64,000 nt of DNA from Streptomyces fungicidicus (GCF_003665435.1 NZ_CP023407.1:2728001-2792000), one strand, 5' to 3'. Shown: positions 35,328 to 44,110, numbered from the stretch's first letter. A program made the numbers and translations. Notes: generated by a model not told the origin, from the letters alone.

Positions 35328-36659
35328 TCACCACCAGTCGAAGCGGAAGCAGAACTGTCCTCCGAGCCAGTACTCCACCCACCGGCCCAGGTCCAGCGGC
35401 GAGCAGTCCTCCGGCGGCGGCGGGGTGTCGGGCGTGGTCGGTGCGGGAGCCGTCGGTGGCGGCGTGGTCGGCACGGGCGTGGGCTGCGGGGTGGTCTCCG
35501 GCTCCCCGTCGTGCGTGCGGCCGGAGAGGACGGACCGGTAGACGCGGGACGCGTGCGGGTTGTCGTCGCACTGCCACACCCCGTGCGGGCAGTAGTCGGT
35601 CAGCGTGTTGTAGAGCGGCCGGTGCCGGTCGATCCACGCGAGCATGCGCCGCATGTACTCGGGGTTGTCGCCGTTGCGGAAGAGCCCCCACTCCGGGTAC
35701 GAGATCTGTTTGCCGTGGGCCCTCGCGAAGTCCACGTGCGCCTGGAGTCCGTACGGCTCCCTCACCTGCTCGTCGAAGGAGCGCCCGGCCGGCTGGTCGT
35801 AGGAGTCCATGCCGACGATGTCGACGGTGTCGTCCCCCGGGTAGCACTCCGTCCAGGGGACGGCGTCCCGGCCGCGGCTCGGCGTGAAGTCGAACCGGAA
35901 CTTCTGTCCCGGCACCGCGCGCATGGTCCTGACGATCCGGTTCCAGTACTGCTTCCAGGACTCCGGGTCGGGGCCGCAGCGGTGGGTGTAGGTGACGCCG
36001 TTCATCTCCCAGCCGAGGACCACGACCGTGTCCGGCACCTTGAGCGCGACCAGCCGCTCGGCGAGGGCACGGAAGTGGTGGTCGAACTCGCCCGCCGCAC
36101 CCCGCCGCAGCAGCGCGCGGACCTCGTCGTCGGGGACGCCCTCCTCGTTGCGTTCCTGCATGGGGACGTTGAGGACCAGCATCCGGTCGTTCCTGGCGTT
36201 GCGCCAGCGCGCCCAGGAGTCGAGGAAGCCGATGTCGCCCTCGATGTCGCTCCAGCGGTTGCCGGGCAGGTAGGTGTGGCCGACGCGCAGCTCGGCGCCG
36301 CCCAGCCAGCGGCTGAGCTCGTCCATGCGGGCCACCCCGCGCTCGTCGGAGGCGAGGAAGGCACCGAACGCCGGGACGCGGTGCGGCGCCGGGAGGACCG
36401 GCTGGGGGACCGACGGGGCTCCGACCGACGGGACTCCGACGGACGGGACGTCGACCGCCGGGACGTCGACCGCCGGGACGGTGGGGACCGCGGGCTCTCC
36501 GGGCGGGCCCGCGGGCGCCGCCCGGACCGGCACCGCCGGACGGGGGTCGGCCGGCACCGCTCCCGCCGCGGGGCCCGCCGCGAGGGCCGCGGACACGACG
36601 ACCGCCGCCGCGCCCACTGCTTTCGCGCGGGCCCGGACCCGCCTGTGCTGTGGGGCCAT
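35328..36659 (-). CDS. Secreted GH26-like endo-glycosidase
   Basis: This encodes 443 residues. A signal peptide spans about residues 1-35 and is followed by a spacer with repeated Val-Pro-Ala/Ser units (about 55-85). The catalytic barrel resembles GH26: VVLGWEMNG (acid/base Glu) and ISYPEWGLF (nucleophile Glu), with MDSYDQP between. A Thr/Pro linker leads to a 35-residue C-terminus with two Cys and a Trp/Phe-rich end. The ATG at 36659 follows GAGGAG. Beside a polysaccharide operon, it may trim or release the polymer. Substrate specificity is not predictable. Confidence 0.88.
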   Translation of the reverse strand: MAPQHRRVRARAKAVGAAAVVVSAALAAGPAAGAVPADPRPAVPVRAAPAGPPGEPAVPTVPAVDVPAVDVPSVGVPSVGAPSVPQPVLPAPHRVPAFGAFLASDERGVARMDELSRWLGGAELRVGHTYLPGNRWSDIEGDIGFLDSWARWRNARNDRMLVLNVPMQERNEEGVPDDEVRALLRRGAAGEFDHHFRALAERLVALKVPDTVVVLGWEMNGVTYTHRCGPDPESWKQYWNRIVRTMRAVPGQKFRFDFTPSRGRDAVPWTECYPGDDTVDIVGMDSYDQPAGRSFDEQVREPYGLQAHVDFARAHGKQISYPEWGLFRNGDNPEYMRRMLAWIDRHRPLYNTLTDYCPHGVWQCDDNPHASRVYRSVLSGRTHDGEPETTPQPTPVPTTPPPTAPAPTTPDTPPPPEDCSPLDLGRWVEYWLGGQFCFRFDWW

Positions 36660-36834
36660 TGGCTGCTCCTCTGTTCGGTCTCGTCCGCCTTGTGCCTGAA
36701 TTCCGCCATATTGACGAACAGTCATTTCATACGAAGTCAGACACAGGACGTACGCCGGTGCCAATGCCACTGCGGCTTTCGAGTGCCGGGCTCCCCCGTG
36801 CGGGTGAGCCGGCGCCAGAAGAAAGTGAGAATTC

Positions 36835-38088
36835 GTGTCGTTGCTCGACACCCGTGTCCCCGCGGTTCTGCTGCGGACCGACCGGAACCCCTTTCACCAC
36901 GGAACGCTGGGGGCCGTGCGGTCGCTCGGCAGGGCGGGCGTGGAGGTGCACCTCGTCGCCGACTCCGCGGGAAGTCCCGTCCACCGCTCGCGCTATGTGC
37001 ACCGGATGCACGCCCCGCCGCCGCCGGGGGCCTCGGCGGACGAGATCCTCGCCGTGCTGCGCCGCGTGGCCGGACAGGTGGGCCGCCCGGCCGTCCTGAT
37101 CCCGCTGGACGACGCGACCGCGATCGCCGCGGGACGCCTGCGTGACGACCTCTCGCCGTCCTATCTGCTGCCCGCGATGCCGGCCACGCTCTCCGAACGC
37201 GTCGCCGACAAGGCGGAACTGGCCGCCGTGTGCGCGTCCGCGGACGTACCGCACCCGCTGACGCTCGTTCCGGACAGCCCGCGGCAGGCCGCCGAGGACG
37301 CGCGGCGGCTCGGACTGCCGCTGGTCGCGAAGTGGAGCCGGCCCTGGCTGCTGCCGGCCGGCAGCGGACTGCGCAGCACCCAGGTGGTGCACACGGCACA
37401 GCAGGCCCGCGCGCTGCACGCGCGCACCGCGGAGGCGGGCAGCCCGCTGCTGCTCCAGGCGTTCCTGCCGCCCGGCGAGGACCGTGACTGGTTCTTCCAC
37501 GGCTACGCCGACCGCTCGGGGACCGTGCGCGCCGGCGGGCCGGGCCGCAAGCAGCTGTCCTGGCCGCGCGGCGCGGGACTGACCGCGGTGGGCCACTGGA
37601 CGCCCAACGCCGAGGTGCGGACGCTCGCCGAACGGGTCACCGGCGCGCTCGGCTACCGCGGTGTCTTCGACCTCGACTTCCGCCGGTGCGGCAGCACCGG
37701 CCGCTACCACCTCCTGGACTTCAACCCGCGCCCCGGCGCGCAGTTCCGGCTCTTCGCGGACAGCGCGGGACTGGACGTCGTACGCGCCCTGCACCTGGAT
37801 CTGACCGGGCGTCCGCTGCCGGACGGGCAGCCGGTGGCCGGACGGTCGTTCGTGGTGGAGAACTACGCGCCGTTCGCCGCCCTGCGCACCGCACCCGGCG
37901 GACGCGAACTGGCTTGGTACGCCAGGGACGACCGGGTTCCCGGATGGGCGATGTGGGCCCTGTGGGCCCGTCATGTGTCCGGCCGGCTGCGGCAGCGGCT
38001 GGGCACCGCCCTCCCCGTACCGGCGCCCCGCCCGGCTCCCCGGGCGGTCGCACCCTCCCTTACCGACAACGAGAAAGCGAGCAGCTGA
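36835..38088 (+). CDS. ATP-grasp family ligase-like protein
   Basis: This encodes 417 residues. An N-terminal Rossmann-like part contains AVRSLGRAGVEVHLVADSAG. The ATP-grasp core (about 115-300) carries the nucleotide-binding Lys in LPLVAKWSRPW and the metal-binding end GVFDLDFRRC followed by YHLLDFNPRPGAQF. The family joins a carboxylate to an amine via acyl phosphate, as in carbamoyl-phosphate synthase-like D-Ala ligases. GTG 36835 follows GAAAGTGAG. Its stop overlaps the flavoprotein start, so the two are coupled. The substrate is unknown; modification of a surface polymer is one option. Confidence 0.87.
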   Translation: MSLLDTRVPAVLLRTDRNPFHHGTLGAVRSLGRAGVEVHLVADSAGSPVHRSRYVHRMHAPPPPGASADEILAVLRRVAGQVGRPAVLIPLDDATAIAAGRLRDDLSPSYLLPAMPATLSERVADKAELAAVCASADVPHPLTLVPDSPRQAAEDARRLGLPLVAKWSRPWLLPAGSGLRSTQVVHTAQQARALHARTAEAGSPLLLQAFLPPGEDRDWFFHGYADRSGTVRAGGPGRKQLSWPRGAGLTAVGHWTPNAEVRTLAERVTGALGYRGVFDLDFRRCGSTGRYHLLDFNPRPGAQFRLFADSAGLDVVRALHLDLTGRPLPDGQPVAGRSFVVENYAPFAALRTAPGGRELAWYARDDRVPGWAMWALWARHVSGRLRQRLGTALPVPAPRPAPRAVAPSLTDNEKASS

Positions 38089-39356
38089 TGATGTACGACC
38101 TCCTGGTGGTGGGCGCCGGTCCTTACGGTCTGTCGATCGCGTCCCACGCCGCGGCCGCCGGGCTGAACGTGCGGGTCTTCGGCCGGCCCATGGCGTGCTG
38201 GCGGGACAACATGCCCGGCGGCATGTTCCTGAAGTCGGAGCCGTGGGCGTCCAACCTCTCCGACCCGGCCGGGCGCTGGAAGCTGGAGGCCTACTGCGCC
38301 GAGCAGGGCCTGCCCGCGCGTCACGCGCACCCGATCCCCGTGGAGGCGTTCGCCTCGTACGGCCTGTGGTTCGCCCGCAACGCCGTGCCGGAGGTGGACG
38401 AGCGCATGGTGAGCCGGGTGTCGTCCGGCGCGGACGGGTTCACCGCGGTCACCGAGGACGGGCAGGCGCTGCAGGCGCGGACGGTGGCGCTGGCGGTCGG
38501 CGTGATGCCATTCATCGAGGTGCCGCAGGCGCTGCGCGGACTGCACCCCACGCTGGTGACGCACAGCAGCCACCACAGCGACCTGGGCCACTTCCAGGGC
38601 AAGGACGTCACGGTGATCGGCGGCGGACAGGCGGCCCTGGAGACCGCGGCGCTCCTCGCCGAACAGGGCACCCGGGTACGGGTGCTGGCGCGGGCGGAGC
38701 GGCTGTGCTGGAACGACGTGCCGCCGGCCTGGGAGCGGCCCTGGTGGCAGTCGCTGCGCTCGCCGCACAGCGGGCTGGGCCCCGGCTGGCGGAACTGGTT
38801 CTACTCCGAGCGCCCCGGCCTGTACCGGCGGCTGCCCGAGGCGACCCGGTCGCGGATCGCGGCCACGGCGCTGGGTCCGGCGGGCGCGTGGTGGGTGCGG
38901 GACCGGGTGGAGCGGGCGGTGGACCTGTTGCCCGGCCACGAGGTCACCGCGGCCGCCGCGGTGCCGGGCGGGCTGCGGCTCGACCTGGCCGGCCGGGACG
39001 GTTCACGGCGTTCGCTGGAGACCGAGCACGTCATCGCCGCGACGGGGTTCAAGGCGCACCGCGACCGGATCGGCCTGCTCTCCGCGGAGCTGCGCGGAAG
39101 GCTGACGGCCCTGCCGGACGGGTCCCCGGCGCTCGGCCACGGCTTCGAGTCCTCGCAGCCCGGGCTGTTCATGGCGGGTCTGGTGTCCGCGTCCGGCTTC
39201 GGACCGGCGATGCGGTTCGTGCACGGCGCGACGTTCACGGCGTCGACGCTGGTGCAGGGGGTGCGCCGGCGGCTGCGGGCAACCCCGGCGCGCGGGACCG
39301 TCCCGGTCCCCGGGGGCGGCAGCCGCAGCGCGGCGCCGTCGCCGGTGCGCGGCTGA
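38088..39356 (+). CDS. FAD-dependent oxidoreductase (flavin monooxygenase-like)
   Basis: This 422-residue protein has the FAD-binding motif LVVGAGPYGLSIASHAAAAG at the N-terminus. The NADPH-type Rossmann motif VTVIGGGQAALETAALLA lies near 180-200. The distal ATGFKAHRDRIGLL ends the fold. This layout matches class B flavin monooxygenases and lysine/ornithine hydroxylase relatives. The start overlaps the ATP-grasp stop (TGATG), with a second ATG one codon later. The strong terminator at 39371 ends the pair. The pairing suggests sequential oxidation and ligation of a small molecule or surface substituent; this is inference. Confidence 0.88.
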   Translation: MMYDLLVVGAGPYGLSIASHAAAAGLNVRVFGRPMACWRDNMPGGMFLKSEPWASNLSDPAGRWKLEAYCAEQGLPARHAHPIPVEAFASYGLWFARNAVPEVDERMVSRVSSGADGFTAVTEDGQALQARTVALAVGVMPFIEVPQALRGLHPTLVTHSSHHSDLGHFQGKDVTVIGGGQAALETAALLAEQGTRVRVLARAERLCWNDVPPAWERPWWQSLRSPHSGLGPGWRNWFYSERPGLYRRLPEATRSRIAATALGPAGAWWVRDRVERAVDLLPGHEVTAAAAVPGGLRLDLAGRDGSRRSLETEHVIAATGFKAHRDRIGLLSAELRGRLTALPDGSPALGHGFESSQPGLFMAGLVSASGFGPAMRFVHGATFTASTLVQGVRRRLRATPARGTVPVPGGGSRSAAPSPVRG

Positions 39357-39370
39357 CGGCGGAACGGAAC

Positions 39371-39409
39371 GAGGCGTCCCCCGGACCTGATCGGTCCGGG
39401 GGACGCCTC
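39371..39409. terminator. Bidirectional terminator, 17-bp stem
   Basis: GAGGCGTCCCCCGGACC (39371-39387) pairs perfectly with 39393-39409 around TGATC. It lies between the convergent flavoprotein and chaplin genes. Confidence 0.92.
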
Positions 39410-39459
39410 GTTGTGCGGGTACGGGTGCCGGGTGGGGTGGGCCCGGCATCCGTGGGCGG

Positions 39460-40416
39460 CTACCGGCGGGCGCCGAGACGGCCGCGGCGGTACAGCATCG
39501 CCCCGCCCGCGATCAGCGCGGCGCCGGCCGCGGAGGCGCCGAGCAGGCCGTCGCTGCCGGTCTCGGCCAGGTGCGGCGGGTTGCCGGGCACCTCCTCCTC
39601 CTCGGCCGGGGGCTTCTCGACCTCGTGCGTGGGAGGCGTCTTGACCTCGGTGGGCGGCTTCGGCCGCTCCTTCTCCGGCTCGTCCTCCTCCTTGCCGTAA
39701 CCGCCGTCGTTGACGCAGGTGTTGCCGTAGGCGTCGTTGAACAGGCCGATCAGGCTGATGTTGTTGCCGCAGGCGTTCACCGGCAGGTGGATGGGCACCT
39801 GCACGTTGTTCCCGGACAGCACGCCGGGCGAGCCCTTGGCCCCGCCCACCGCGTGCGCGCCGTCGCCGGAGTCGCCGTAGGAGGAGTCGCCGTGCGAGGA
39901 ACCGCCCTGCGCGGAGCCTCCGTGCGAGGAACCGCCGTGCGCGCGGTCCTCGGACTTCTTCCCGTCGCCGTGCGAGCCGTTGACGCACGTGTTGCCGGAC
40001 GCCTCGTCGGCGATACCGACCACGGCGACGTTGTTGCCGCACGCGTTGATCGGCGCGTGGACGGGCGCCTGCACGTTGTTCCCGGAGAGCACGCCGGGCG
40101 AGCCCTTGGTGCCGCCCTCCGCGTGCGCGCCGTCACGGGACTCGCCGTGCGCGCCGTGCCCGGACTTGTCGGAGCCGTTGACACACGTGTTGCCGGACGC
40201 CTCGTTGAAGGCGCCGACCACGTCGACGTTGTTGCCGCACGCGTTCACCGGCACGTCGATCGGTGCCTGCACGTTGTTCCCGGACAGCACACCGGGAGAA
40301 TCCTCGGCACCGCCCCCCGCGAACGAGTCGGCGAGGGCGGGGGTTCCGTACAGGGACAGAATGCCCGTGGCGGTGGCGGCCGCCGCGAGCATTCCCCTGC
40401 TCAGGGTCTGTCGCAA
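39460..40416 (-). CDS. Long cell-wall chaplin with three chaplin domains
   Basis: This encodes 318 residues. A signal peptide (MRQTLSRGMLAAAATATG to about ALA) is followed by three chaplin domains, each with SPGVLSGNNVQ, NACGNN and GNTCVN. They are separated by Gly/Ser/His-rich spacers; the spacer before the third has repeated GGSSHG/GDSSYG units. A Pro/Glu-rich wall-spanning region leads to sorting signal LAETG, a hydrophobic stretch and RRGRLGARR. Long chaplins are anchored by sortase and nucleate the short chaplins. The start is placed at TTG 40416 behind AGGAAG; GTG 40455 is in frame. Described long chaplins of S. coelicolor have two such domains. Confidence 0.92.
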   Translation of the reverse strand: MRQTLSRGMLAAAATATGILSLYGTPALADSFAGGGAEDSPGVLSGNNVQAPIDVPVNACGNNVDVVGAFNEASGNTCVNGSDKSGHGAHGESRDGAHAEGGTKGSPGVLSGNNVQAPVHAPINACGNNVAVVGIADEASGNTCVNGSHGDGKKSEDRAHGGSSHGGSAQGGSSHGDSSYGDSGDGAHAVGGAKGSPGVLSGNNVQVPIHLPVNACGNNISLIGLFNDAYGNTCVNDGGYGKEEDEPEKERPKPPTEVKTPPTHEVEKPPAEEEEVPGNPPHLAETGSDGLLGASAAGAALIAGGAMLYRRGRLGARR

Positions 40417-40568
40417 TGTGGTTGTCTTCCTGCTTGAAGAAATGGGAGCGGCCACGCGTTCTGGCCCTCCGCTGCCGCATGGCCTACTCCTTCATCAACC
40501 CGACTCGGCGGAATCGGTTGCGCAGGTTCACCCGGTTGGACCGCTCGGTGCGGTGCGCGGGCCGGGCG
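40417..40568. promoter_or_regulatory. Leader of the long chaplin with a strong out-of-frame start
   Basis: On the minus strand GAAGGAGTAGGCC precedes ATG 40478-40480. This ATG is not in the chaplin frame; it opens an ORF of up to 115 codons that overlaps the chaplin start and runs into its coding region. It may be a regulatory upstream ORF that sets translation of the TTG-started chaplin, or it may be chance. Confidence 0.45.
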
Positions 40569-41459
40569 TCAGGACACCACGTCCTTGCGGACGAAACCCC
40601 GGAACGCCAGCGCGAACAGCACCAGCGCGTACGTCACGGACACCGACGCGCCCTGGAGCATGCCGGACCACTCCAGCTCCGGCTGGACGGCGTCGGCCCA
40701 GGCGAACTGCCAGTGCGCGGGCAGGAAGTGCCGCCAGTCGCCGAGGGCGGTGACGGCGTCCAGCACGTTGCCCACGATGGTCAGGCCGACCGCGCCGCCG
40801 ACCGCGCCCAGCGGCGCGTCCGTGCGGGTGGACAGCCAGAACGCCAGCGCGGCGGTGACCAGCTGCGACACGAAGAGGTACGCCACGACGACCACGAGCC
40901 GCTGCGCCGCCGTGGCGGGGTCGAGCGCGCCGCCGGTGGGGATCCGCAGCGGTCCCCATCCGTAGGCGGCCGTGCCGACGGCGAGCGCCACCACCGGCAG
41001 CAGCACCATCGCGGCGAGGCTCAGCCCCAGTCCGACGATCAGCTTGGACCACAGCAGCCGCATCCGGGGCACGGGCGCGGCGAGCAGATAGCGCAGGGAG
41101 GACCAGCCGGCCTCCGAGGCGACCGTGTCCCCGCAGAACAGCGCGACCGGGATGACGAGCAGGAAGCCCGCCGACACGAACAGGTTGACGGCGGCGAAGT
41201 TGGCGCCGGACGCGGTCGCCGTGTCCATCAGGTTGACCCGGTCGCCGCGGGCGCCCGGTTCGCCGCCGATCGCGAAGGCGATCACCAGCACGAACGGCAG
41301 GACGGCGAGGATCGCGCCCATCACCAGGGTGCGGCGGCGCTTCAACTGGCGGACCAGCTCCACCCGCAGCGGCAGGGTGCGGCCCGCGCGGTAGCCGGCG
41401 GCGACCTCGGCGGACCCGTCCGGGCCGGCCGGCTCGGCCCGCTCGGTGAGCGTGCTCAT
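40569..41459 (-). CDS. ABC-2 type transporter permease
   Basis: This 296-residue membrane protein has six hydrophobic segments. The first is RTLVMGAILAVLPFVLVIAFA near residue 38; the last is GASVSVTYALVLFALAFRGF at the C-terminus. The motif SEAGWSSLRYLLAAPVPRMRLLWSKL is typical of ABC-2 permeases. Its ATG overlaps the stop of the upstream peptidase/ATPase fusion gene (ATGA), so the two form one exporter or immunity-type transporter. The substrate is unknown. Confidence 0.9.
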   Translation of the reverse strand: MSTLTERAEPAGPDGSAEVAAGYRAGRTLPLRVELVRQLKRRRTLVMGAILAVLPFVLVIAFAIGGEPGARGDRVNLMDTATASGANFAAVNLFVSAGFLLVIPVALFCGDTVASEAGWSSLRYLLAAPVPRMRLLWSKLIVGLGLSLAAMVLLPVVALAVGTAAYGWGPLRIPTGGALDPATAAQRLVVVVAYLFVSQLVTAALAFWLSTRTDAPLGAVGGAVGLTIVGNVLDAVTALGDWRHFLPAHWQFAWADAVQPELEWSGMLQGASVSVTYALVLFALAFRGFVRKDVVS

Positions 41460-44110
41460 GCGGAACCTCCGATCAAGGTGAGGAAGGCGTCCTCGAGGCG
41501 GCGGTGCGGGCCCACCGACGCCACCGGGACCTCCAGCCGGACCAGCTCGGCGACCAGGCGCGGGGCGGTGCCGTCGGCGTCGAGCCGGACCAGCAGCCCC
41601 TCGTCGGTGCGGACGGCCGAGGCGACGCCGGGCAGCGCGGCGACCTTCTCGGCGACCGGCTCGTCCACGGGCGTGGACGTCCCGACCAGGAGGGTGTCGC
41701 CGGAGCCGACGATCTCATGCACCGGGCCCGCCTGGACGAGCTGCCCGCGGTCCATGACGACGAGGTGGGTGCAGGACTGCTCGACCTCCGCCAGCAGGTG
41801 GCTGGAGACGATCACCGTGCGGCCCGCGGCGGCGTACCGGATCATCACCTCGCGCATCTCGCGGATCTGCGGCGGGTCGAGTCCGTTGGTCGGCTCGTCG
41901 AGGATGAGCAGGTCGGGGAGGCCGAGCATGGCCTGGGCGATGGCCAGGCGCTGGCGCATGCCCTGGGAGTAGGTGCGCACCGCGCGGGCGAGCGCGTCAC
42001 CGAGGCCGGCGATCTTCAGCGCCTCGTCGAGGTGGGCGTCCCCGGCCGGGCGGCCGGTGGCCCGCCAGTACAGCTCCAGGTTCTCCCGGCCGGACAGGTG
42101 CGGCAGGAAGCCCGCACCCTCGACGAACGCGCCGACCCGCGACAGCACCGGGGCGCCGGGGCGGATGGCGTGGCCGAAGACGCGGATCTCGCCGGCGTCC
42201 GGCTTGATCAGGCCCATCAGCATCCGCAGGGTGGTGGTCTTGCCCGCGCCGTTCGGGCCGAGGAGGCCGAGCACCTGACCCTTCTCGACCCGGAAGGACA
42301 GGTCCCGCACGGCGTACCGGTCGGAGGAGCGGGCGTAGCGCTTGCCGAGGCCGGTGATCTGGAGCGGCACGTCGGCCAGCGCGGGGTCGGGGGCCGGCGC
42401 GCCGGCGCGGCGGCGGCCGGTGAGCAGCAGGGCGAGGGCGGTCAGCGCGCCGGCGACCGGCAGCCACACCACCCAGCCGGGCAGCGGGGCCGCCGCCGTG
42501 GTCACGCCGGGCGCGGTGGGCACGGTGAGGCCGCTCTTCAGGGAGACGGTGTACGTCGCCGGGGCGACCGGGGAGGCGTAGCCGAGGTCGGTGGAGGACA
42601 GCACCAGGCGCAGGCGGTGGCCCTTCTGCACCTCGTGGTCGACGGCGGGCAGGGTGAGGGTCACGTCCTTGCCGGATCCGGCGTCCTCGACGCGGACCGG
42701 GGTGACGAGCTGGGAGGGCAGCACCTGCTGCCGTCCGTCCGGCCCGACGTCGTACACCTTGGCGAAGAGGACGGCGTCCTCGGCGGTCGACTCGACGCGC
42801 ACGGTGGCGGTGGGCGATCCGGTGATCCGCAGATCGCCGGCGACCGGGGCCGACTCGAAGCGGGCGAACTGGCCGGGGAAGTCCAGCGAGACGCCGACGC
42901 CGAGGGAGGACAGCTGGGCGAGTCCGCCGGAGCCGCCGAGGCCGGGCAGGGAGGAGATGGCGGGCGGGCCGGCGCCGGCCGGGTTGGCGAAGCTCTGCTC
43001 GTCCCCGGTGAGCGGGACGGGCCGACCGCCGCTCGTCAGCCCCGGGTAGGTATCGGCGCTCGCGCCGTTCAGCACGGCCCGGCCGTCGGTGGAGTCGACG
43101 CCTCCGGTGCGGGTGACGCGGAAGGCGGGGCCGGTGTCGGCGCCCTCGTCGTCCTTCAGGTACCGGTCGAACCAGCCGCGCACCCGCTGCCGCACCCGGT
43201 CGTCCTCCAGGTTGCCGCCGTCGTGGCCGCCCGCGATCCAGTCGACGTCTACCGGGGCGCCGTTGGCGCGGATCGCCTTGGCGGCGGCGTCGGCCTGGCC
43301 GAGCGGGAAGAGGGAGTCGGTCTGCCCCTGCGTCAGCAGCGTGGGCACGTCGATGCGGTCGGCGACGGCGGCCGGGGAGCGCTCCTCGAGCAGCTCCCGG
43401 GCCGGGGCGTCCGGGTTGCCGGACTCGGCGACCCGCTCGTACATCGAGCACAGCTCGGGCTGGAACTTCTCGCAGCCGCCGCCGGAGTTGACGAAGACTC
43501 CGGCCCACAGCTTCTTGAACACGCCGTTCGGGAACAGGGCGTCGGCGAGGTCGAAGTAGGTGATCGCGGGGGCGATGGCGTCGACCCGGTCGTCGTACCC
43601 GGCGCCGAGCAGGGCGATGGCGCCGCCGTACGAGGCGCCGGCCATGCCCACGCGGGGGTCGCCGTCCTTGTCGAGCCGGACCTCGGGCCGCTCGGCCAGC
43701 CAGTCGATCAGCCGGGAGACGTCGGCGACCTCGCCCTCCGGGTCGTTCAGCCCGATCTTCCCGGTCGACTTCCCGAAGCCGCGCGCGGACCAGGTGAGGA
43801 CCGCGTATCCGTCGCGCGCGAGGTCCTCGGCCTGCTCGCGCACGTCCTCCTTGCTGCCGCCGAAGCCGTGTCCGAGGAGCACGGCGGGGCGGCGGCCGCC
43901 GGGCCCGGCGGTGAAGTACGAGGTGTCGATGCGCACCCCGTCGCCCACGGCCATGACCCGGTCGGCGCGGCGGACCGCGGGCGCGTCGTCGGAGGCGACG
44001 GCGGTCCAGGTGCCGGCGCCGGCGAGCACCACGACGGCGGCCGCGGCGGCGATGACCCGTCGCGGCCGCCGTGACCGCAGCCACCGCGCTCCGGGCAGTC
44101 GAAGATCCAT
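41456..44110 (-). CDS. Fusion: exported S15-type alpha/beta-hydrolase plus ABC transporter ATPase
   Basis: This encodes 884 residues. An N-terminal signal anchor lies at about 18-40. The hydrolase domain of the CocE/X-Pro dipeptidyl-peptidase type has Ser in MAGASYGGAIAL, Asp in TQGQTDSLFPL and His in IAGGHDGG, and is followed by the jelly-roll C-terminal domain (about 385-540). A membrane segment WVVWLPVAGALTALALLLTG comes near 550. The last 300 residues form an ABC ATPase: GLLGPNGAGKTTTLRM, YSQGMRQRLAIAQ, LLILDEPTNGLD. The topology places the hydrolase outside and the ATPase inside. It is coupled to an ABC-2 permease. Similar fusions occur in other actinobacteria; the function is unclear. 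Confidence 0.92.
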   Translation of the reverse strand: MDLRLPGARWLRSRRPRRVIAAAAAVVVLAGAGTWTAVASDDAPAVRRADRVMAVGDGVRIDTSYFTAGPGGRRPAVLLGHGFGGSKEDVREQAEDLARDGYAVLTWSARGFGKSTGKIGLNDPEGEVADVSRLIDWLAERPEVRLDKDGDPRVGMAGASYGGAIALLGAGYDDRVDAIAPAITYFDLADALFPNGVFKKLWAGVFVNSGGGCEKFQPELCSMYERVAESGNPDAPARELLEERSPAAVADRIDVPTLLTQGQTDSLFPLGQADAAAKAIRANGAPVDVDWIAGGHDGGNLEDDRVRQRVRGWFDRYLKDDEGADTGPAFRVTRTGGVDSTDGRAVLNGASADTYPGLTSGGRPVPLTGDEQSFANPAGAGPPAISSLPGLGGSGGLAQLSSLGVGVSLDFPGQFARFESAPVAGDLRITGSPTATVRVESTAEDAVLFAKVYDVGPDGRQQVLPSQLVTPVRVEDAGSGKDVTLTLPAVDHEVQKGHRLRLVLSSTDLGYASPVAPATYTVSLKSGLTVPTAPGVTTAAAPLPGWVVWLPVAGALTALALLLTGRRRAGAPAPDPALADVPLQITGLGKRYARSSDRYAVRDLSFRVEKGQVLGLLGPNGAGKTTTLRMLMGLIKPDAGEIRVFGHAIRPGAPVLSRVGAFVEGAGFLPHLSGRENLELYWRATGRPAGDAHLDEALKIAGLGDALARAVRTYSQGMRQRLAIAQAMLGLPDLLILDEPTNGLDPPQIREMREVMIRYAAAGRTVIVSSHLLAEVEQSCTHLVVMDRGQLVQAGPVHEIVGSGDTLLVGTSTPVDEPVAEKVAALPGVASAVRTDEGLLVRLDADGTAPRLVAELVRLEVPVASVGPHRRLEDAFLTLIGGSA

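Noticed and set aside
39460..40480. Frameshift in the long chaplin gene, with the strong ATG at 40480 as the original start
   Set aside because: The TTG-started frame gives a normal signal peptide and an intact protein, so a frameshift is not needed; retained only as a possible upstream ORF.
41504..44074. 856-codon plus-strand ORF opposite the peptidase/ATPase fusion
   Set aside because: Low-complexity antisense shadow; the opposite strand has catalytic triad and Walker motifs.
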